A DNA stretch of 49,316 nt from Symbiodinium natans (GCA_905221605.1 CAJNDS010000939.1:1-49316); one strand, 5' to 3'. Counted from the first letter of the stretch, positions 26,642-37,076 are shown. The notes: a model not told the origin generated them from the letters alone. Program-made: numbers and translations.

Positions 26642-26818
26642 CTTAAGGACCAAATGAACCCTATAAGGGTTTAGGGTTTAGGATTTAGGGTTTGGGGTTA
26701 GGGTGGGGTTTTGGGGTTTCTGGTTTTAAACCCCAAAGGGGTTCATGGTTCATATACCCTCATGATACAAGCGTAGGGTTTATGATCCAATTTTAGTGTT
26801 CATGTAGTCCCCAAGGTT
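26638..26818. repeat. MITE-like element, family E, with nested telomere-like array
   Basis: ccttaaggaccaaatgaacc on the left and the complement of gttcatgtagtccccaagg on the right bound a 180-base element. TTTAGGG variants (26668-26700) follow directly after the inverted-repeat motif GAACCCTATAAGGG. Confidence 0.55.
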
Positions 26819-26845
26819 CATTGGAATTGCTTTGGTCGAGGGCAC

Positions 26846-26898
26846 CTGACATGGCTAGGATCATGCAATGAGAAAAAGTTGGTGCCCAAAGACGCAAG
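26846..26898 (-). CDS. candidate exon with consensus donor
   Basis: LASLGTNFFSLHDPSHV is read from GAGTTAAG (26899) to GTCAG/GTGCCC (donor at 26845). Confidence 0.48.
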
Positions 26899-26929
26899 CT
26901 TAACTCAGGGGTCCAGTAAGGATTCCCGC

Positions 26930-27690
26930 GCGGGAACAAGTAGGGGGTTTAGGGTTTAGGGTTTAGGGCACATGTGAGTGAAACCACGCATATGGCTTCC
27001 CCACTGCCCAGAAAGTCTCAGCAACGGAAGCTTTAGAGACGTTGAGACAGCATGCGTGCGAGGCACCCAAAGCAACGTCCTACCAACTAAACCCAACGTC
27101 CTCACAACTACACAAACAAAAACAAAAACCCTCTAAAACCTGAACCCTAAACCCTGAACCCTAAGCCCTGAACCATAAACCCTAAACTAAACCCTAAGCA
27201 CTAAACCCTACACCCACACCCCGACCCCAAAAGCAGACCAAGGGCCAAGGGCTATCAAACCGGACAAGTTGAGCTTTGTATGAGTTGACCAGGCTACATT
27301 ACCTTAGCAGGGTTTAGGCTTTGTTTAGGGTTTAGAATTTAGGGCCGTTTAGGGTTAGGTTTAGTTGCACTGAGGATTTGAACCGTCCAAGCTGTGGTTA
27401 ACGCATTGCAGTGCCACCAAGACTCGGCATAGGTTTCAGGGTTCAAGAACATATGGAGATTTATGATAATAGGTTTATGGGCTTAGGGTTTAGGGTTCAG
27501 GGATAAGGGACCAGTAATTTAGACCCCCAACTGATGAAATTCCCTTATATTAAGGACCCCAAATAAGGTACTCTATTTTTGTAACCCCCGATATCTAAAC
27601 AAAATGTACAGAGATGTTCATGACACTTGCGCAATGGTGCAGCCCCCCCCCCCCCCCCCCCCCCCCCCCACGCAGTAAAGCCAAAACTCT
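26930..27690. other. intron-like interval
   Basis: TTTAGGG repeats at 26945-26970 and CCCTAAA variants at 27140-27215 surround a 100-base island (26990-27090) that is open on the minus strand but has no clear splice sites. The interval also contains a family fragment (27525-27600) and a C28 run (27642-27669). Confidence 0.4.
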
Positions 27691-27693
27691 GAC

Positions 27694-27762
27694 CTTTGGT
27701 AGAAGGCCTAGCACCGAACAGCCCGGATTTGCAGCCCGAGAAGCGCTCGTTGCTGCGTCACA
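27694..27762 (-). CDS. candidate exon, 23 codons in phase
   Basis: Exactly 23 codons lie between CCCGCAG (27763-27765) and CCAAAG/GTCAGA (donor at 27693). The reading includes DAATSASRAANPGCSVLGLL. The plus strand frame is open as well. Confidence 0.45.
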
Positions 27763-28189
27763 CTGCGGGAGCCCACAGATCCACTGCCGACCTCTTGGGG
27801 TTGGGTTTATGGTTTAGGGTTTATAGGGTTTAGGGTTCAGGGTTCAGGGTTTGGGGTGCAGGGTTCAGGGCTTATGGTTTATAGGGCTTAGGGTTTAAGG
27901 TTTGGACTTCAGGCTCAAGGGACTACTCCGCCTAGTCCCGTACGATTCGCACAATCCCAGATCCCTTGATGCTTTGCCCACCCTACCCCCTAAAGCCTAA
28001 ACCCTAAACCCCAAACCCTACCCCTCCCCCCCCCCCCCCCCCCTTACCCCCTTCCCGGAAACCATCAGGCCCGATATGCTACATCCCACCCACCTTTGAT
28101 CCCATCTCGGCCTTCATTCTTGATGCGCGAACCCCCAAACCCTAAACCCCAAACCCCAAACCTAAAACCCTAAACCCTAAAAACCCTAA

Positions 28190-28251
28190 AGCTTCCAGTC
28201 CATCAACACGAAGACCTCCTCAGCCCTGAACGCCGAAGTCTGCATAGCCCA
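28190..28251 (-). CDS. candidate exon
   Basis: WAMQTSAFRAEEVFVLMDWK is read after ACAAG (28252) on the minus strand. A GT donor at 28215 (GAGGAG/GTCTTC) would shorten it; otherwise it runs to the CCCTAAA block at 28190. Confidence 0.48.
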
Positions 28252-28278
28252 CTTGTGCTCTAAAATGCCGCCAAACCT

Positions 28279-28356
28279 TCCTTGGGGACCAAATGAACCC
28301 TAAAATTAGGATCATATACCCTATACTACACAAAAATCCTCATGTGGTCCTTCAGG
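28279..28356. repeat. MITE-like element, family E (short copy)
   Basis: ccttggggaccaaatgaacc at the left and the complement of catgtggtccttcagg at the right. This 78-base copy is a clean internal-deletion form. Confidence 0.6.
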
Positions 28357-28413
28357 TTGAACTCGAGACAACCCGCCGCCACTGAGACCGTACGTTGTTC
28401 TTCGTTGAAACAC

Positions 28414-28449
28414 GTGCTTCGCCTAGGCGAAGCACTGGTTTTAAGCCAG
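28414..28449. other. perfect 22-bp palindrome followed by a second hairpin
   Basis: Bases 28414-28435 are a perfect palindrome centred on CCTAGG (gtgcttcgcct and its complement). It overlaps an ACTGG-CCAGT stem (28433-28449). A related TTCGCCGAGGCGA lies at 28724. The role is unknown. Confidence 0.6.
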
Positions 28450-29418
28450 TCGGCGGTATGAGAACTCAGAAGATATTTCGCGAGCTTTCGCTGCTTTCGC
28501 CGTTGCGTGCGCCTTCTTTCGGGTGTCGGGTTTGGAGGTTTAGAGTAGGAGTCTTTCGGGCGTGGGCGCTCTCGCCAATGGTCGCGCTGGTAACATGGCC
28601 GGTGGATGCACTGGCAACATGAAAGCTCTTATCGTTCGTGCACGGATGCTCTGGCCAACGAATGCACTGGTAGTATTGTGAATGCAAAATCGAGAATGAC
28701 ATCTTGTCTGAAATCAGTGTTTCGCCGAGGCGACAAGAATGGGGTATTCTGATAAACGTGTTAATAGCTAGATGGCCCTTTCCTGAATATGATCCTCTTT
28801 CATGCAATACAGGAAGCTACAAAATGTCACAAGCGCCGATCCAGATAGATGTCGCATGGTTCTGGCGCTGCTGGCTGCAGCAACCCACCCGAACCAAACA
28901 TCCCTACAGCGCCCGTAAACCTAAACCCTAAACCCCTAGACACTATAGACACTAACCCGCTAAACCCCTAAACCCCTAAACCCCTAGAACCTAAACACCT
29001 AAACCCCTAAAAACCCCTAAACCATAAACCCTAAATCCCTAAAACCCTAAACCCCTAAACCCATAAACCCTAAACCCTAAAACCCTATAAACCCTAAACC
29101 CCTAAAACCCTATAAACCCCTAAACCCTAAACCCATAAACCCATAAACCCTAAACCCTAAACCCCTAAAACCCTAAAACCCTATAAAACCCGAAACCCTA
29201 AACCCCTAAAACCCTATAAATAAAACCCTAAACCCTAAATCCCTAAACCCTAAGCCCCTAAACCCTATAGGCCCTTAAGCACTCTGAGGCCCAAACCCTA
29301 AATCCCTAAAACCCTAAACCCCTCAACCCCTAAAAACCCTAAACCCTAAACCCCTAAAACCCTAAACCCCTAAAATCCTAAATCCCTAAACCCTAGGCCC
29401 TTAAGCACTCTGAGGCGC
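28450..29418. other. unassigned island and degenerate telomere-like tract
   Basis: The region 28450-28915 has unique sequence with minus-strand open frames (up to 113 codons, 28466-28807) but no recognisable domain. Bases 28920-29400 are almost wholly CCCTAAA variants, mainly CCCCTAAA and CCCTAAAA, i.e. units of seven to eight bases. Confidence 0.45.
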
Positions 29419-29486
29419 CGTAGCTTCAGTGAACTGCAACTCCGTGGCCGCGCGGCGGCGGATCTTCCGACCTCGCTGCAGGCCGT
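29419..29486 (-). CDS. candidate exon
   Basis: GLQRGRKIRRRAATELQFTE is read from CTTAAG (29487) to a GC donor at 29418. It is basic and helix-like. Confidence 0.4.
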
Positions 29487-29924
29487 CTTAAGTGAGGGTT
29501 AGGGTTAGGGGTTTGGGGTTTAGGGTTTAGGGTGTAGGGTTTAGGGTTTAGGGCTTAAGGCCTAAGGTTTATGGATAAGTTTTGGGGTTTTATAGGGTGT
29601 GAGGCAAGCTGCTGAAGTTCTGAAGAAGCCCTCGCTTTGGCGCACGCACAGGAGTGCGAATCTTCGGTTCCGAAGCTTGAACTAGACTCAGGGGTACCCG
29701 TTTTGGCTTCCAGGGGCTGAGAAGGGAACGTAAACCCTAGAAAAGGGAATAAGGGCCTATTCTGGGTCCGAGTTAAGGATCTAACTTGTAGGTGAGTGCG
29801 CGTGGGAGAGGGGCTGTGTATGCTTGCACCGACAAGTTTCAATGTTTAGCGTTTAGGTCAGGGGTCCTTTTCTTCTTCTTATGTCTCTTCTTTAGTGTTG
29901 CTATGATTTAGTTTTCTTTTTTTG

Positions 29925-29973
<49 letters not shown>

Positions 29974-30205
29974 GTGGCTCGCTTTAACAAGTGGCTCTAG
30001 CACAAAGTTTTGGAGGGCGGATTTATGTTTTGCGGAGTTGGAGCGTGTAGAGGCTCGACATGTTGAAGCCCTGACGGCCACTCTCGTGAGATTTGGAGGT
30101 TTAGAGTTTAAAGTGCTAAGCGCTGGTTTGTGCAAGAGCAAGAAAACACACAAACAGATACAGAGAATGAGAGAAAGAGGGAGAAAAGAGAGGGAGAAAG
30201 AGAGG

Positions 30206-30237
<32 letters not shown>

Positions 30238-31016
30238 AAGAGGGAGAAAGAAGGAGAAAGAGAGAGAAAGAGGGAGTAAAAGGGAGAAAGAGAGAGAAAG
30301 AGAGAGAAAGAGAGAACTAGATAAAGAGAGAAAGAGAGAAATGGATAAACAGAGAAAGAGCGAAAGAGAGGGAAAGAGAGAGAAAAGAGAGAGAGAGAGA
30401 AAGAGAGATAAATATCTATATCTATATATATATATAACGCGCAGAGACAGAGAGCGAGAGAGAGAGGAGAGAGAGAGAGAGCGAGAAAGAGAGAACGAAA
30501 AAGAAAGCGAGAGAGAGAGAGAGGGAAGGCCCCCAAACCCTGTACCGTTTGAACCACCCTGAACCCTAAAAACCCAAAACCAAACCCTAGACCCTAAACC
30601 CAAACCCTAAACCCTGATAACCCTAAACCCTGATAACCCTAAACCCTATAAGCCCTATGTGCCCTAGAGACCCTAGCCCTGCTTAGGAATAGACCCTGGA
30701 AAAAAAGTAAATACTTGCTAGGTAGAAAGTAGCTACAATTGGAACCCAGACCCAAAAAAGTATTCAGGTATAGCACTCCAAACAAAACCGAGCTAGACCC
30801 TAACCCCAAACCCTAAACCCTGATAACCCTAAACCCTATAAGAAGCCCTGTGTGCCCTATAGACCCTAAAACATATAGGGGCTCAGAGCATCAGGGATCT
30901 GGGCGTTGAGGGTTTGGGTTGGTTGGCAACCTAGGGTCTGGTCAGTCCGGGCTGAAACTTCAGGAACCCTAAACCCTAAACCCTAAACCCTAAACCCTAA
31001 ACCCTAAACCCTAAAC
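29487..31016. other. intron-like interval with 46-base G run and GA microsatellite
   Basis: It contains TTTAGGG at 29495-29555, a family G fragment (29690-29790), an uninterrupted G run of about 46 bases (29927-29972), a 370-base GAGA-rich tract (30150-30525), and CCCTAAA at 30575-30640 and 30963-31015. Open frames of more than 100 codons here are simple-sequence artefacts. Confidence 0.6.
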
Positions 31017-31095
31017 CGATTCCTAGGCTTTCATGGCTGCCGTCAAGGCGCACTGCGCGGGCGTAAGCAACGGCTGCGCCTTCCGATGCGGCTTG
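31017..31095 (-). CDS. candidate exon, well supported
   Basis: GAAVAYARAVRLDGSHESLG lies in the island, preceded by QAASE, between ATCAG (31096-31098) and an ATCG/GTTTAGGG donor at 31016. An uninterrupted CCCTAAA array (30967-31015) begins immediately at the donor, so the telomere array forms the 5' end of the intron. Confidence 0.55.
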
Positions 31096-31760
31096 CTGAT
31101 GTGTGGGATCCGGTTCATAGGGCGGGGGGGGGGGGGGTAGAGCTTGGGGTTAGGGTTTAGGGTTGGGGTTTAGGGTTTAGGGTTTAGGGTTTAGGGTTCA
31201 GGCTTTAGGCTTTAGGGTTTAGGGTTTAGGGGTTAGGGGTTAGGGGTTAGGGTTAAGGGTTTAGGGTTTTGGGTTTAGGGTTTAGGGTCCGATGATGCTG
31301 GCGGAAGGAGGTGAAAACCTCCCTCTTTCCCTCCTTACCCCCAAAACGCGGGGGGGGGGGTAGGGGGGGTAGCCCGCCAGCTTTTCTGTGGAGGAACAGG
31401 CCACCCACACCGCGTAAACTCATGGACCATAGGCGTTTTCGCACACGGCATTTGGAAAAAACCCTCTTTGGGGCCACCCCCCCCCCCCCCACCCCCCCGC
31501 TACCCCCCCCCCCCCCCCCCCCCCCACCCCCCCCTACCCCCACCCCTACCCCACCCCTACCCCCCCCTCCCCTACCCCCACCCCCCCCTTACCCCCCCCC
31601 CCCCGCAACTCTGATTGGGGTTTAGGGTTTGGGATTCAGGTTCATCGGGGAAGGGTAGAAGGGGAGACATCGAAGCGATCAAGGGCTATAAGGAATCATA
31701 TTTGTTCCCTTCTTCCCCCTATTTAAGGAAAATGCGGGCTACCCAACATTGTTCATACAC

Positions 31761-31831
31761 GTTCTAATTGACAGGCCCCTATAACAATTGCTTCATAGTC
31801 GAGTCTTGCATTGGTGGGCAGAGGCTCAATG
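31761..31831 (-). CDS. candidate exon, well supported
   Basis: EPLPTNARLDYEAIVIGACQ then LE is read from CTCTAG (31832) to GAAC/GTGTAT (donor at 31760). The strong amino-acid composition contrasts with the AT-richer flanks. No family is recognised. Confidence 0.52.
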
Positions 31832-31982
31832 CTAGAGTCCTTAAAGGACGGAAGGGGCTCCTGTGTTCCCTAAACCCTAAACCCTAAACACCAAACCCTA
31901 GTACTCACCTCCCCTAGTACTCCCTAGTACTCCCAAAAGCTTCTACAAAACAAGCCTAAGGTGCCCTACGAAGTGCCTCCCC

Positions 31983-32072
31983 CTAAACCCTAAACCCTAA
32001 ACCCTAAACCCTAAACCCTAAACCCTAAACCCTAAACCCTAAACCCTAAACCCTAAACCCTAAACCCTAAAC
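31983..32072. repeat. CCCTAAA array
   Basis: Thirteen near-perfect units. The candidate exon at 32090 starts its donor 17 bases beyond the array. Confidence 0.92.
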
Positions 32073-32089
32073 TCCCCTCCCTCACGAAC

Positions 32090-32151
32090 TTCGAGCTGTT
32101 TGACTCCTGGCTCTCAGGGTGTCAGGGTTGTAGGCGGAGGCAAGATGCGTC
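32090..32151 (-). CDS. candidate exon
   Basis: LASAYNPDTLRARSQTARSS is read from GGTTTAG (32152) to a GT donor at 32089 (GAA/GTTCGT). Confidence 0.4.
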
Positions 32152-32643
32152 CTAAACCCAAAACCCTGAGGGTCCATGTACCTTGGGTTTAGGGTTTAGG
32201 GTTTAGGGTTCAGGGTTCAGGGTTTAGGGTTTAGGGTTTAGGGTTTAGGGTTTAGGGTTTAGGGATATTACATCTTGATTAGTCTTGTATAGTTACGGGT
32301 ATAAGTCTTGGAGCTTATAGGGCTTCAGGAGCCTTAAAAACCCTCAGGGTCCATGTGCCTTGTGGTTATACATCTGAGCCCCAAAGTCCCCGTGTAGGAA
32401 GTACTTTAAGGCCCAAGTATGCCCCGTTTAGGTTTAGGTACATAGACCCTTGGGGTAACATTGTTGGGATTAGGGCTTTAGCATGGGGTTAAGGGCTTTC
32501 AGGACCTGAAACCATGCGGCTTGGGGCTTTTTGGCGTTGCGGGTTTGTAGGGCTTCTAGGCTTTTTCGCAGGATTCTCAGGGTTTAGGGTTCAGGGTTCA
32601 GGGTTCAGGGTTTAGGGTTTAGGGTTTAGGGAACCGAGGAGAC

Positions 32644-32692
32644 CTCGAAGCGCGGATAGGCAGCAGGACGACGTACTTCCCGACCTCCGGCA
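32644..32692 (-). CDS. candidate exon
   Basis: VPEVGKYVVLLPIRAS is read from GATCAG (32693-32695) to TCGAG/GTCTCC (donor at 32643). Alternating hydrophobic residues suggest a beta strand. Confidence 0.48.
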
Positions 32693-32755
32693 CTGATCGG
32701 GGGCACACCGAGCCATGAAACTCTAAGCCTGAACCCTGAGGGTCCATGTAGGGAG

Positions 32756-32834
32756 TACTTGGGTTTAGGGTTTAGGGTTTAGGGTTTAGGGTTTAGGGTT
32801 TAGGGTTTAGGGTTTAGGGTTTAGGGTTTAGGGG
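32756..32834. repeat. TTTAGGG array
   Basis: About ten perfect units between two copies of a gggtccatgta-containing motif (32735 and 32833). Confidence 0.92.
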
Positions 32835-33058
32835 TCCATGTACCTCAATAATACTTGGGCCTTAAAGTACCTCCTATATAGGGACTTTGGGGCCCCAATT
32901 ATATAGTACTAAGGTACATGGACCCTTAGGGGAAACCCGAAACCCGCAACGCCCTCTAGGGGTTGTATAGGACTTAGGGTTTAGGGTTTAGGGTTTAGGG
33001 TTTAGGGTTTAGGGCTTAGGTGCTGAGACTTGGGCCTGCATCATCGACTCAATGTGGC

Positions 33059-33138
33059 GATAGTGAGGCTTCGGGGTGTTCACCCTAAACCCTAAACCGA
33101 TAGTGAGGCTTCGGGGTGTTCACCCTAAACCCTAAACC
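33059..33138. repeat. 40-bp tandem duplication including telomere units
   Basis: A 40-base unit (gatagtgaggcttcggggtg followed by ttcaccctaaaccctaaacc) is repeated exactly at 33059-33098 and 33099-33138, then a CCCTAAA array follows to 33190. Confidence 0.92.
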
Positions 33139-33469
33139 CCAAACCCTAAACCCTAAACCCTAAACCCTAAACCCTAAACCCTAAACCCTAACAGGGTTTT
33201 AAGTCGAATTACACAAGCTATGTTTGAAACCCTGACCTCCATAGGCTTATATGGAAACAGTAACGAGCGAGCCCTGGATGAGGGCTGGTCTAAACTCTGA
33301 ACTCCCACTGGGTGCAGGCTCTAGGGTGTCTGGATATTAGTGAAATTTTAATGTTGTGTTTTGGGTTTCGGGGGGTTTGCTAAATTTTGGGTTTTTTAGG
33401 GTTCTGAGGGTGTCTTTCGAGGGTTCGGGGTCTTTAAGGTTTTTTGGGGGGTGTAGGTGTGGGGCTCAC

Positions 33470-33566
33470 CTTGCGCCACCGGCATGCGTAGGGCCAAAGG
33501 TGTGAGAAGCGCAAAGCCAGGCGGCCACATCGCTTGCGTCGTCCGGACCACGTCGGCAAAGATGTT
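33470..33566 (-). CDS. candidate exon with consensus donor, well supported
   Basis: NIFADVVRTTQAMWPPGFAL then LTPLALRMPVA is read from CTTAAG (33567) to CAAG/GTGAGC (donor at 33469). Confidence 0.55.
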
Positions 33567-33875
33567 CTTAAGTTAAGGGTTCAGGGGGAGACGCCCTAAA
33601 CCCTAAACCCTAAACCTGAAACCCTAAACCCTGAACCCTGAACCCTAAACCCTGAACCAGCGTCGAGGCTGCGTTTGGGGCTTTAAAGGGGTTCAGGGTT
33701 TGGTGCACCTTTAAGGGAAGCTGACCCCTCCAACGGAGCCATAGCAGGAAGCCCAAACAGAAGGCTTGGGCTTAACTCAAACCAAGCCGAAACTCAAACC
33801 CTAATTGAGTCCGAAACACTCGACTTGAGTTTCCCGGGCGTTTTAGGGTTGAGGGTTTAGAGTGTAAGGGAATAC

Positions 33876-33981
33876 GCCCTGCGAGCCAACATGCGCCGGC
33901 TTCTTGATTAGGTTCCGACTCGACATTTAGCTTCGCGTGAATCTGCGCAAGCTTTTGGAAGGACCCTGAGTAATTCATAAC
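33876..33981 (-). CDS. candidate exon, well supported
   Basis: FQKLAQIHAKLNVESEPNQE then AGACWLAG is read from CTCTAG (33982) to GGGC/GTATTC (donor at 33875). It is helical and polar. Confidence 0.53.
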
Positions 33982-34107
33982 CTAGAGTAATCTTTATACA
34001 GCTTCAGACATAAGGTACTTGCGCCTGGAGGGTACGTTTACGGCGCAAGGTTACTTCAAATAACATTCTGCTTGCCAAAAGCACAGGGATGCTAGTGGGT
34101 TACCCAC

Positions 34108-34210
34108 CCTGAACCAAAACTTTGCACCCTGAACGTGAGAGCCCGGTCATAGCTAGAGAGAAGCCACCAGGCGCTTTACCAGCAACCCCCGAAGCTCTAC
34201 GTAGCAGCAG
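34108..34210 (-). CDS. candidate exon
   Basis: RASGVAGKAPGGFSLAMTGL lies in a 34-codon open minus frame from TGCAAG (34211) to CAGG/GTGGGT (donor at 34107), a good consensus donor. Confidence 0.42.
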
Positions 34211-35135
34211 CTTGCATGAGGCTCAAAAATTGCAGAGTAAAAAACCCCGAAATAGTATGTAACATAGGGGCCTTAAGAATTAGAATAGGGTTTGGGCGGC
34301 GATTATATAGCATCACATAAGAACCATGAGTCAAGAGTACTATATGAGTACTTATTCCGACCCCTACATTAGTTGGGAGACTTTTCCTCCCCCTAAAGCA
34401 GTATGACGGGCCTCCCTATCAATGTCAGGTTTAGGGCTTAGGACTGAGGGTTTAGGTCCTGATCCCCCATCTGCAAGGTTGAGGTGCCTCAACTAGTTTA
34501 GGGTTTATAGGGTTTAAGGTGTAGGGTGAGGTGCCTGAAACCTAAACCCTACAAGCCCAACGTCCTACCCCAAAAACACCAAAGCGTTTGGGGCCGAACC
34601 CCGAAAGCATGAAACCCTAAGCCCTCAAGCCCCTGACACTTGAAATAATTCGAGTCAAAAAAACTTGCTGGAAAAACTCCACGAAACTTTCCCCGGACCC
34701 AAACCCCAAGCCCTCTAAACCCTAAAGCACAAACCTGAAGCCCTAAACCCTGTACACCCTTTACACCCTGTAAACCCCTGCAACCCTCTAAAACCCTAAA
34801 ACCCCTCTGAACCCTCTGAAACTCTGTGAAGCCCTCTGAAACCCTCTAAACCCTCTGAAACCCTCAACACGCTCCAAACCCTAAACCCGGTAATGTACTT
34901 GAACCCTCAACCTCCAAACCCTCTAAACCCTCCAAACCCTCTAAACCCTCTGAACCCTCCAAACCCTCTAAACCCTCCAAACCCTCTAAACCCTCCAAAC
35001 CCTCCAAACCCTCTAAACCCTCCCTAAACCCTCTAAACCCTCTAAACCCTCTAAACCCTCCAAACCCTCTAACCCTAAACCCTAAACCCTAAACTAAACC
35101 CTCTAAACCCTCCAAACCCTCCAAACGCTCTAAAC
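34211..35135. repeat. unassigned sequence, then nine-base telomere-variant tract
   Basis: Bases 34211-34500 hold no recognisable feature except a TCCGACCCCT-containing repeat fragment (34350). From 34786 to 35130 the sequence is dominated by nine-base units CCCTCTAAA and CCCTCCAAA rather than seven-base CCCTAAA. Confidence 0.7.
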
Positions 35136-35190
35136 CCCCCAAATCTACGCCGTCCTCCTGCTCTTCGGCCAGCCGGCGCTGGGCCTCCGC
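35136..35190 (-). CDS. candidate exon, coiled-coil-like
   Basis: AEAQRRLAEEQEDGVDLG is read from GGGCAG (35191-35193) to a GTTTAGAG donor at 35135. It is closely similar in style to the islands at 35782 and 37077. Confidence 0.5.
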
Positions 35191-35229
35191 CTGCCCAGGC
35201 CCGGGGCGCATTTAACATCCCTGAACCCT

Positions 35230-35310
35230 GAACCCTAAACCCTAAACCCTAAACCCTAAACCCTAAACCCTAAACCCTAAACCCTAAACCCTAAACCCTA
35301 AACCCTAACC
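35230..35310. repeat. CCCTAAA array
   Basis: About eleven perfect units, followed by variants with CCCTACA to 35420. Confidence 0.92.
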
Positions 35311-35781
35311 CTAAACCCTACACCCTAAACCCTACACGCTACACCCTACACCCTACACCCTAAACCCTAAACCCTTAACCCTAAACCCTCACCCTCAACA
35401 CTCAACCCTAAGCCCTAATCCCCACGAAGTCCATCCCTAGGATCCTTCCATGGGCACCAAAGGAACCCTAAGCTCGGCGGTCGGGGGGGTTTAGGGTTTA
35501 GGGTTTTTTAGGGTACGTAACCCAGGGTTTGCTAAGACTCCCCACTCCCTAAGGCTCCCCAAGCTTCCCTAAGGTTCCCTAGGTACCTACCTCACATGAA
35601 CCCCCCCTCCCTTACAGACTCTATAATTAATTGAGAACCTCCCCCCCCCCAAAGAAGAAAGAATACTAATCCATACATTGCCCTTAGAGAGACAGGGTTG
35701 GTCAAAGATCTTTTGGTCATGTTTGGGTTGTTCCTAAGCAAGTAGCGGTAGAACTCCGATTAAGGTCTACGACCGTAAAAC

Positions 35782-35864
35782 CTTTTGGGGGTGCATTTGG
35801 TCCTGCTCCGCGAGCCATCGTTGCTGGGCCTCCTGATCCAGGGAGCGGCGTTTGAACCACAAAA
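35782..35864 (-). CDS. candidate exon, coiled-coil-like, well supported
   Basis: RRSLDQEAQQRWLAEQDQMH is read from CCAAAG (35865) to CAAAAG/GTTTTA (donor at 35781). The acceptor lies directly beside the TTTAGGG array at 35869-36000. Confidence 0.55.
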
Positions 35865-35868
35865 CTTT

Positions 35869-36005
35869 GGGTTTAGGGTTTAGGGTTTAGGGTTCAGGGT
35901 TCAGGGTTCAGGGTTCAGGGTTCAGGGTTTAGGGTTTAGGCTTAGGGTTTAGGGTTTAGGGTTTAGGGTTTAGGGTTTAGGGTTCAGGGTTTAGGCTTCA
36001 GGGTA
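35869..36005. repeat. TTTAGGG/TTCAGGG array
   Basis: About nineteen units, including a homogeneous run of five TTCAGGG variants (35890-35925). Confidence 0.9.
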
Positions 36006-36343
36006 CGTAAGCGCATGCTGAAAGCGCCCCCGCGGTGCTGTCTATGGACCTGTGGACCATGCAAGGCGTTGATCGAGACTATAGAAGTACAGGTGACACG
36101 ATCATGACTGCTGGGTTCATAGCTCCTCAAAGCTCGGGGCTTTTGGGAAATCCTAAACCCTAAGCCCTCAAGCGTGGGGAGGGCTAGGAGCTCCTGTTTA
36201 GGGCTTATATAGAGGGTTTGTGCCCTCCATCCAGACCCTACACCCTGCTTTGTGAGGACCGCTTGGCTACCAAAAGCCCCGCCACAAATACATGGACTCA
36301 TAGCCGGACTGCGTTGTATGACTGCGAGCTGTTGGGTCCTCAT
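35984..36343 (-). CDS. candidate coding island(s), boundaries unclear
   Basis: The minus strand is open for 119 codons, beginning MRTQQLAVIQRSPAMSPCIC and including SHDRVTCTSIVSINALHGPQ. The length is unlikely by chance, but the frame enters telomere-like sequence at its end, so at most part is exon. Confidence 0.28.
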   Translation of the reverse strand: MRTQQLAVIQRSPAMSPCICGGAFGSQAVLTKQGVGSGWRAQTLYISPKQELLALPTLEGLGFRISQKPRALRSYEPSSHDRVTCTSIVSINALHGPQVHRQHRGGAFSMRLRTLKPKP

Positions 36344-36651
36344 TTCTAGGGGGTTTGGTTAGTTTGGACAGCCCCTAAACCCTAAACCTAGAAGTGGTGT
36401 TAGAGCCAATAACTTGGGGCTGAGGGACCTAGGCTGACGGCTGAACAGTTCTGAGGCTCCACAACATCTAGGCACCACATTAGGTGCTTGTTGGACTCCC
36501 TAGACCCTCAACCCTAAACCCCAAACCCTAAACCCCAAACCCTGAACCCTATGAACCCTGTATATAGACTTTATCTCAGCCCTGGACCTTCCCCAAGCCC
36601 TAAATCCACAAAACATAAGCATGTCCCTGGAAAACCTATCTTGGCAGCCAC

Positions 36652-36865
36652 TAACCATCTTGTAACAAGGGTACGCCTCGTTTTGGTGGTTGGTTACTTT
36701 ATAAGGGAACCCAGAACCAGAAAACAGGGGCAAAGGGTAACTTAGTATGGGCCCTTAAAAGGGCACCACCTATATTATATACCCCTTATATACCCTATAC
36801 AAATTCAGTGCCCATACTTCAGAACCCTTAAATTAGGGGCCCATGAAACTACCCTTAGAACCACT
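36652..36865. repeat. MITE-like elements, families H and C, side by side
   Basis: aaccatcttgtaacaagggt starts a copy of family H (also at 42041, 46880, 47943). It is followed by a family C core: agtatgggccc and the complement gcccatacttc at 36743-36821, as at 40646 and 41505. Confidence 0.5.
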
Positions 36866-37076
36866 GGGCTACCAAGCACCTAAAAACCCTAAACCCTTGG
36901 ACCTTGAACCCTTGAACCCTTGAACCCTTGACTAGAAGGCGTAGAGGCATACTAACTGTCCGAAATCGGGATTATAGTACCCCCGATTATGATCCCTCAC
37001 GGTTTAGGTTTTAGGTTTTAGGTTTTAGGGTTTAGGGTTGAGGGTTTAGGGTTTAGGGTTCCCAAGATAGGGGCAC

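Noticed and set aside
27361-27440. tRNA-like sequence on the minus strand (GGTTCAAATCC resembles a B box, GTTAACC resembles an Asn anticodon loop)
   Set aside because: The T stem pairs in only two positions, the acceptor stem cannot be formed and the anticodon stem has mismatches, so it is at best a relic.
29908-30603. Long minus and plus open frames of 150-230 codons
   Set aside because: They are translations of the G run and the GAGA tract (Ser/Leu/Phe or Arg/Glu repeats) with no domain and no codon bias beyond the repeat.
31253-31625. Gly- or Pro-rich open frames
   Set aside because: They come from long C/G runs (31480-31610); the peptide is homopolymeric.
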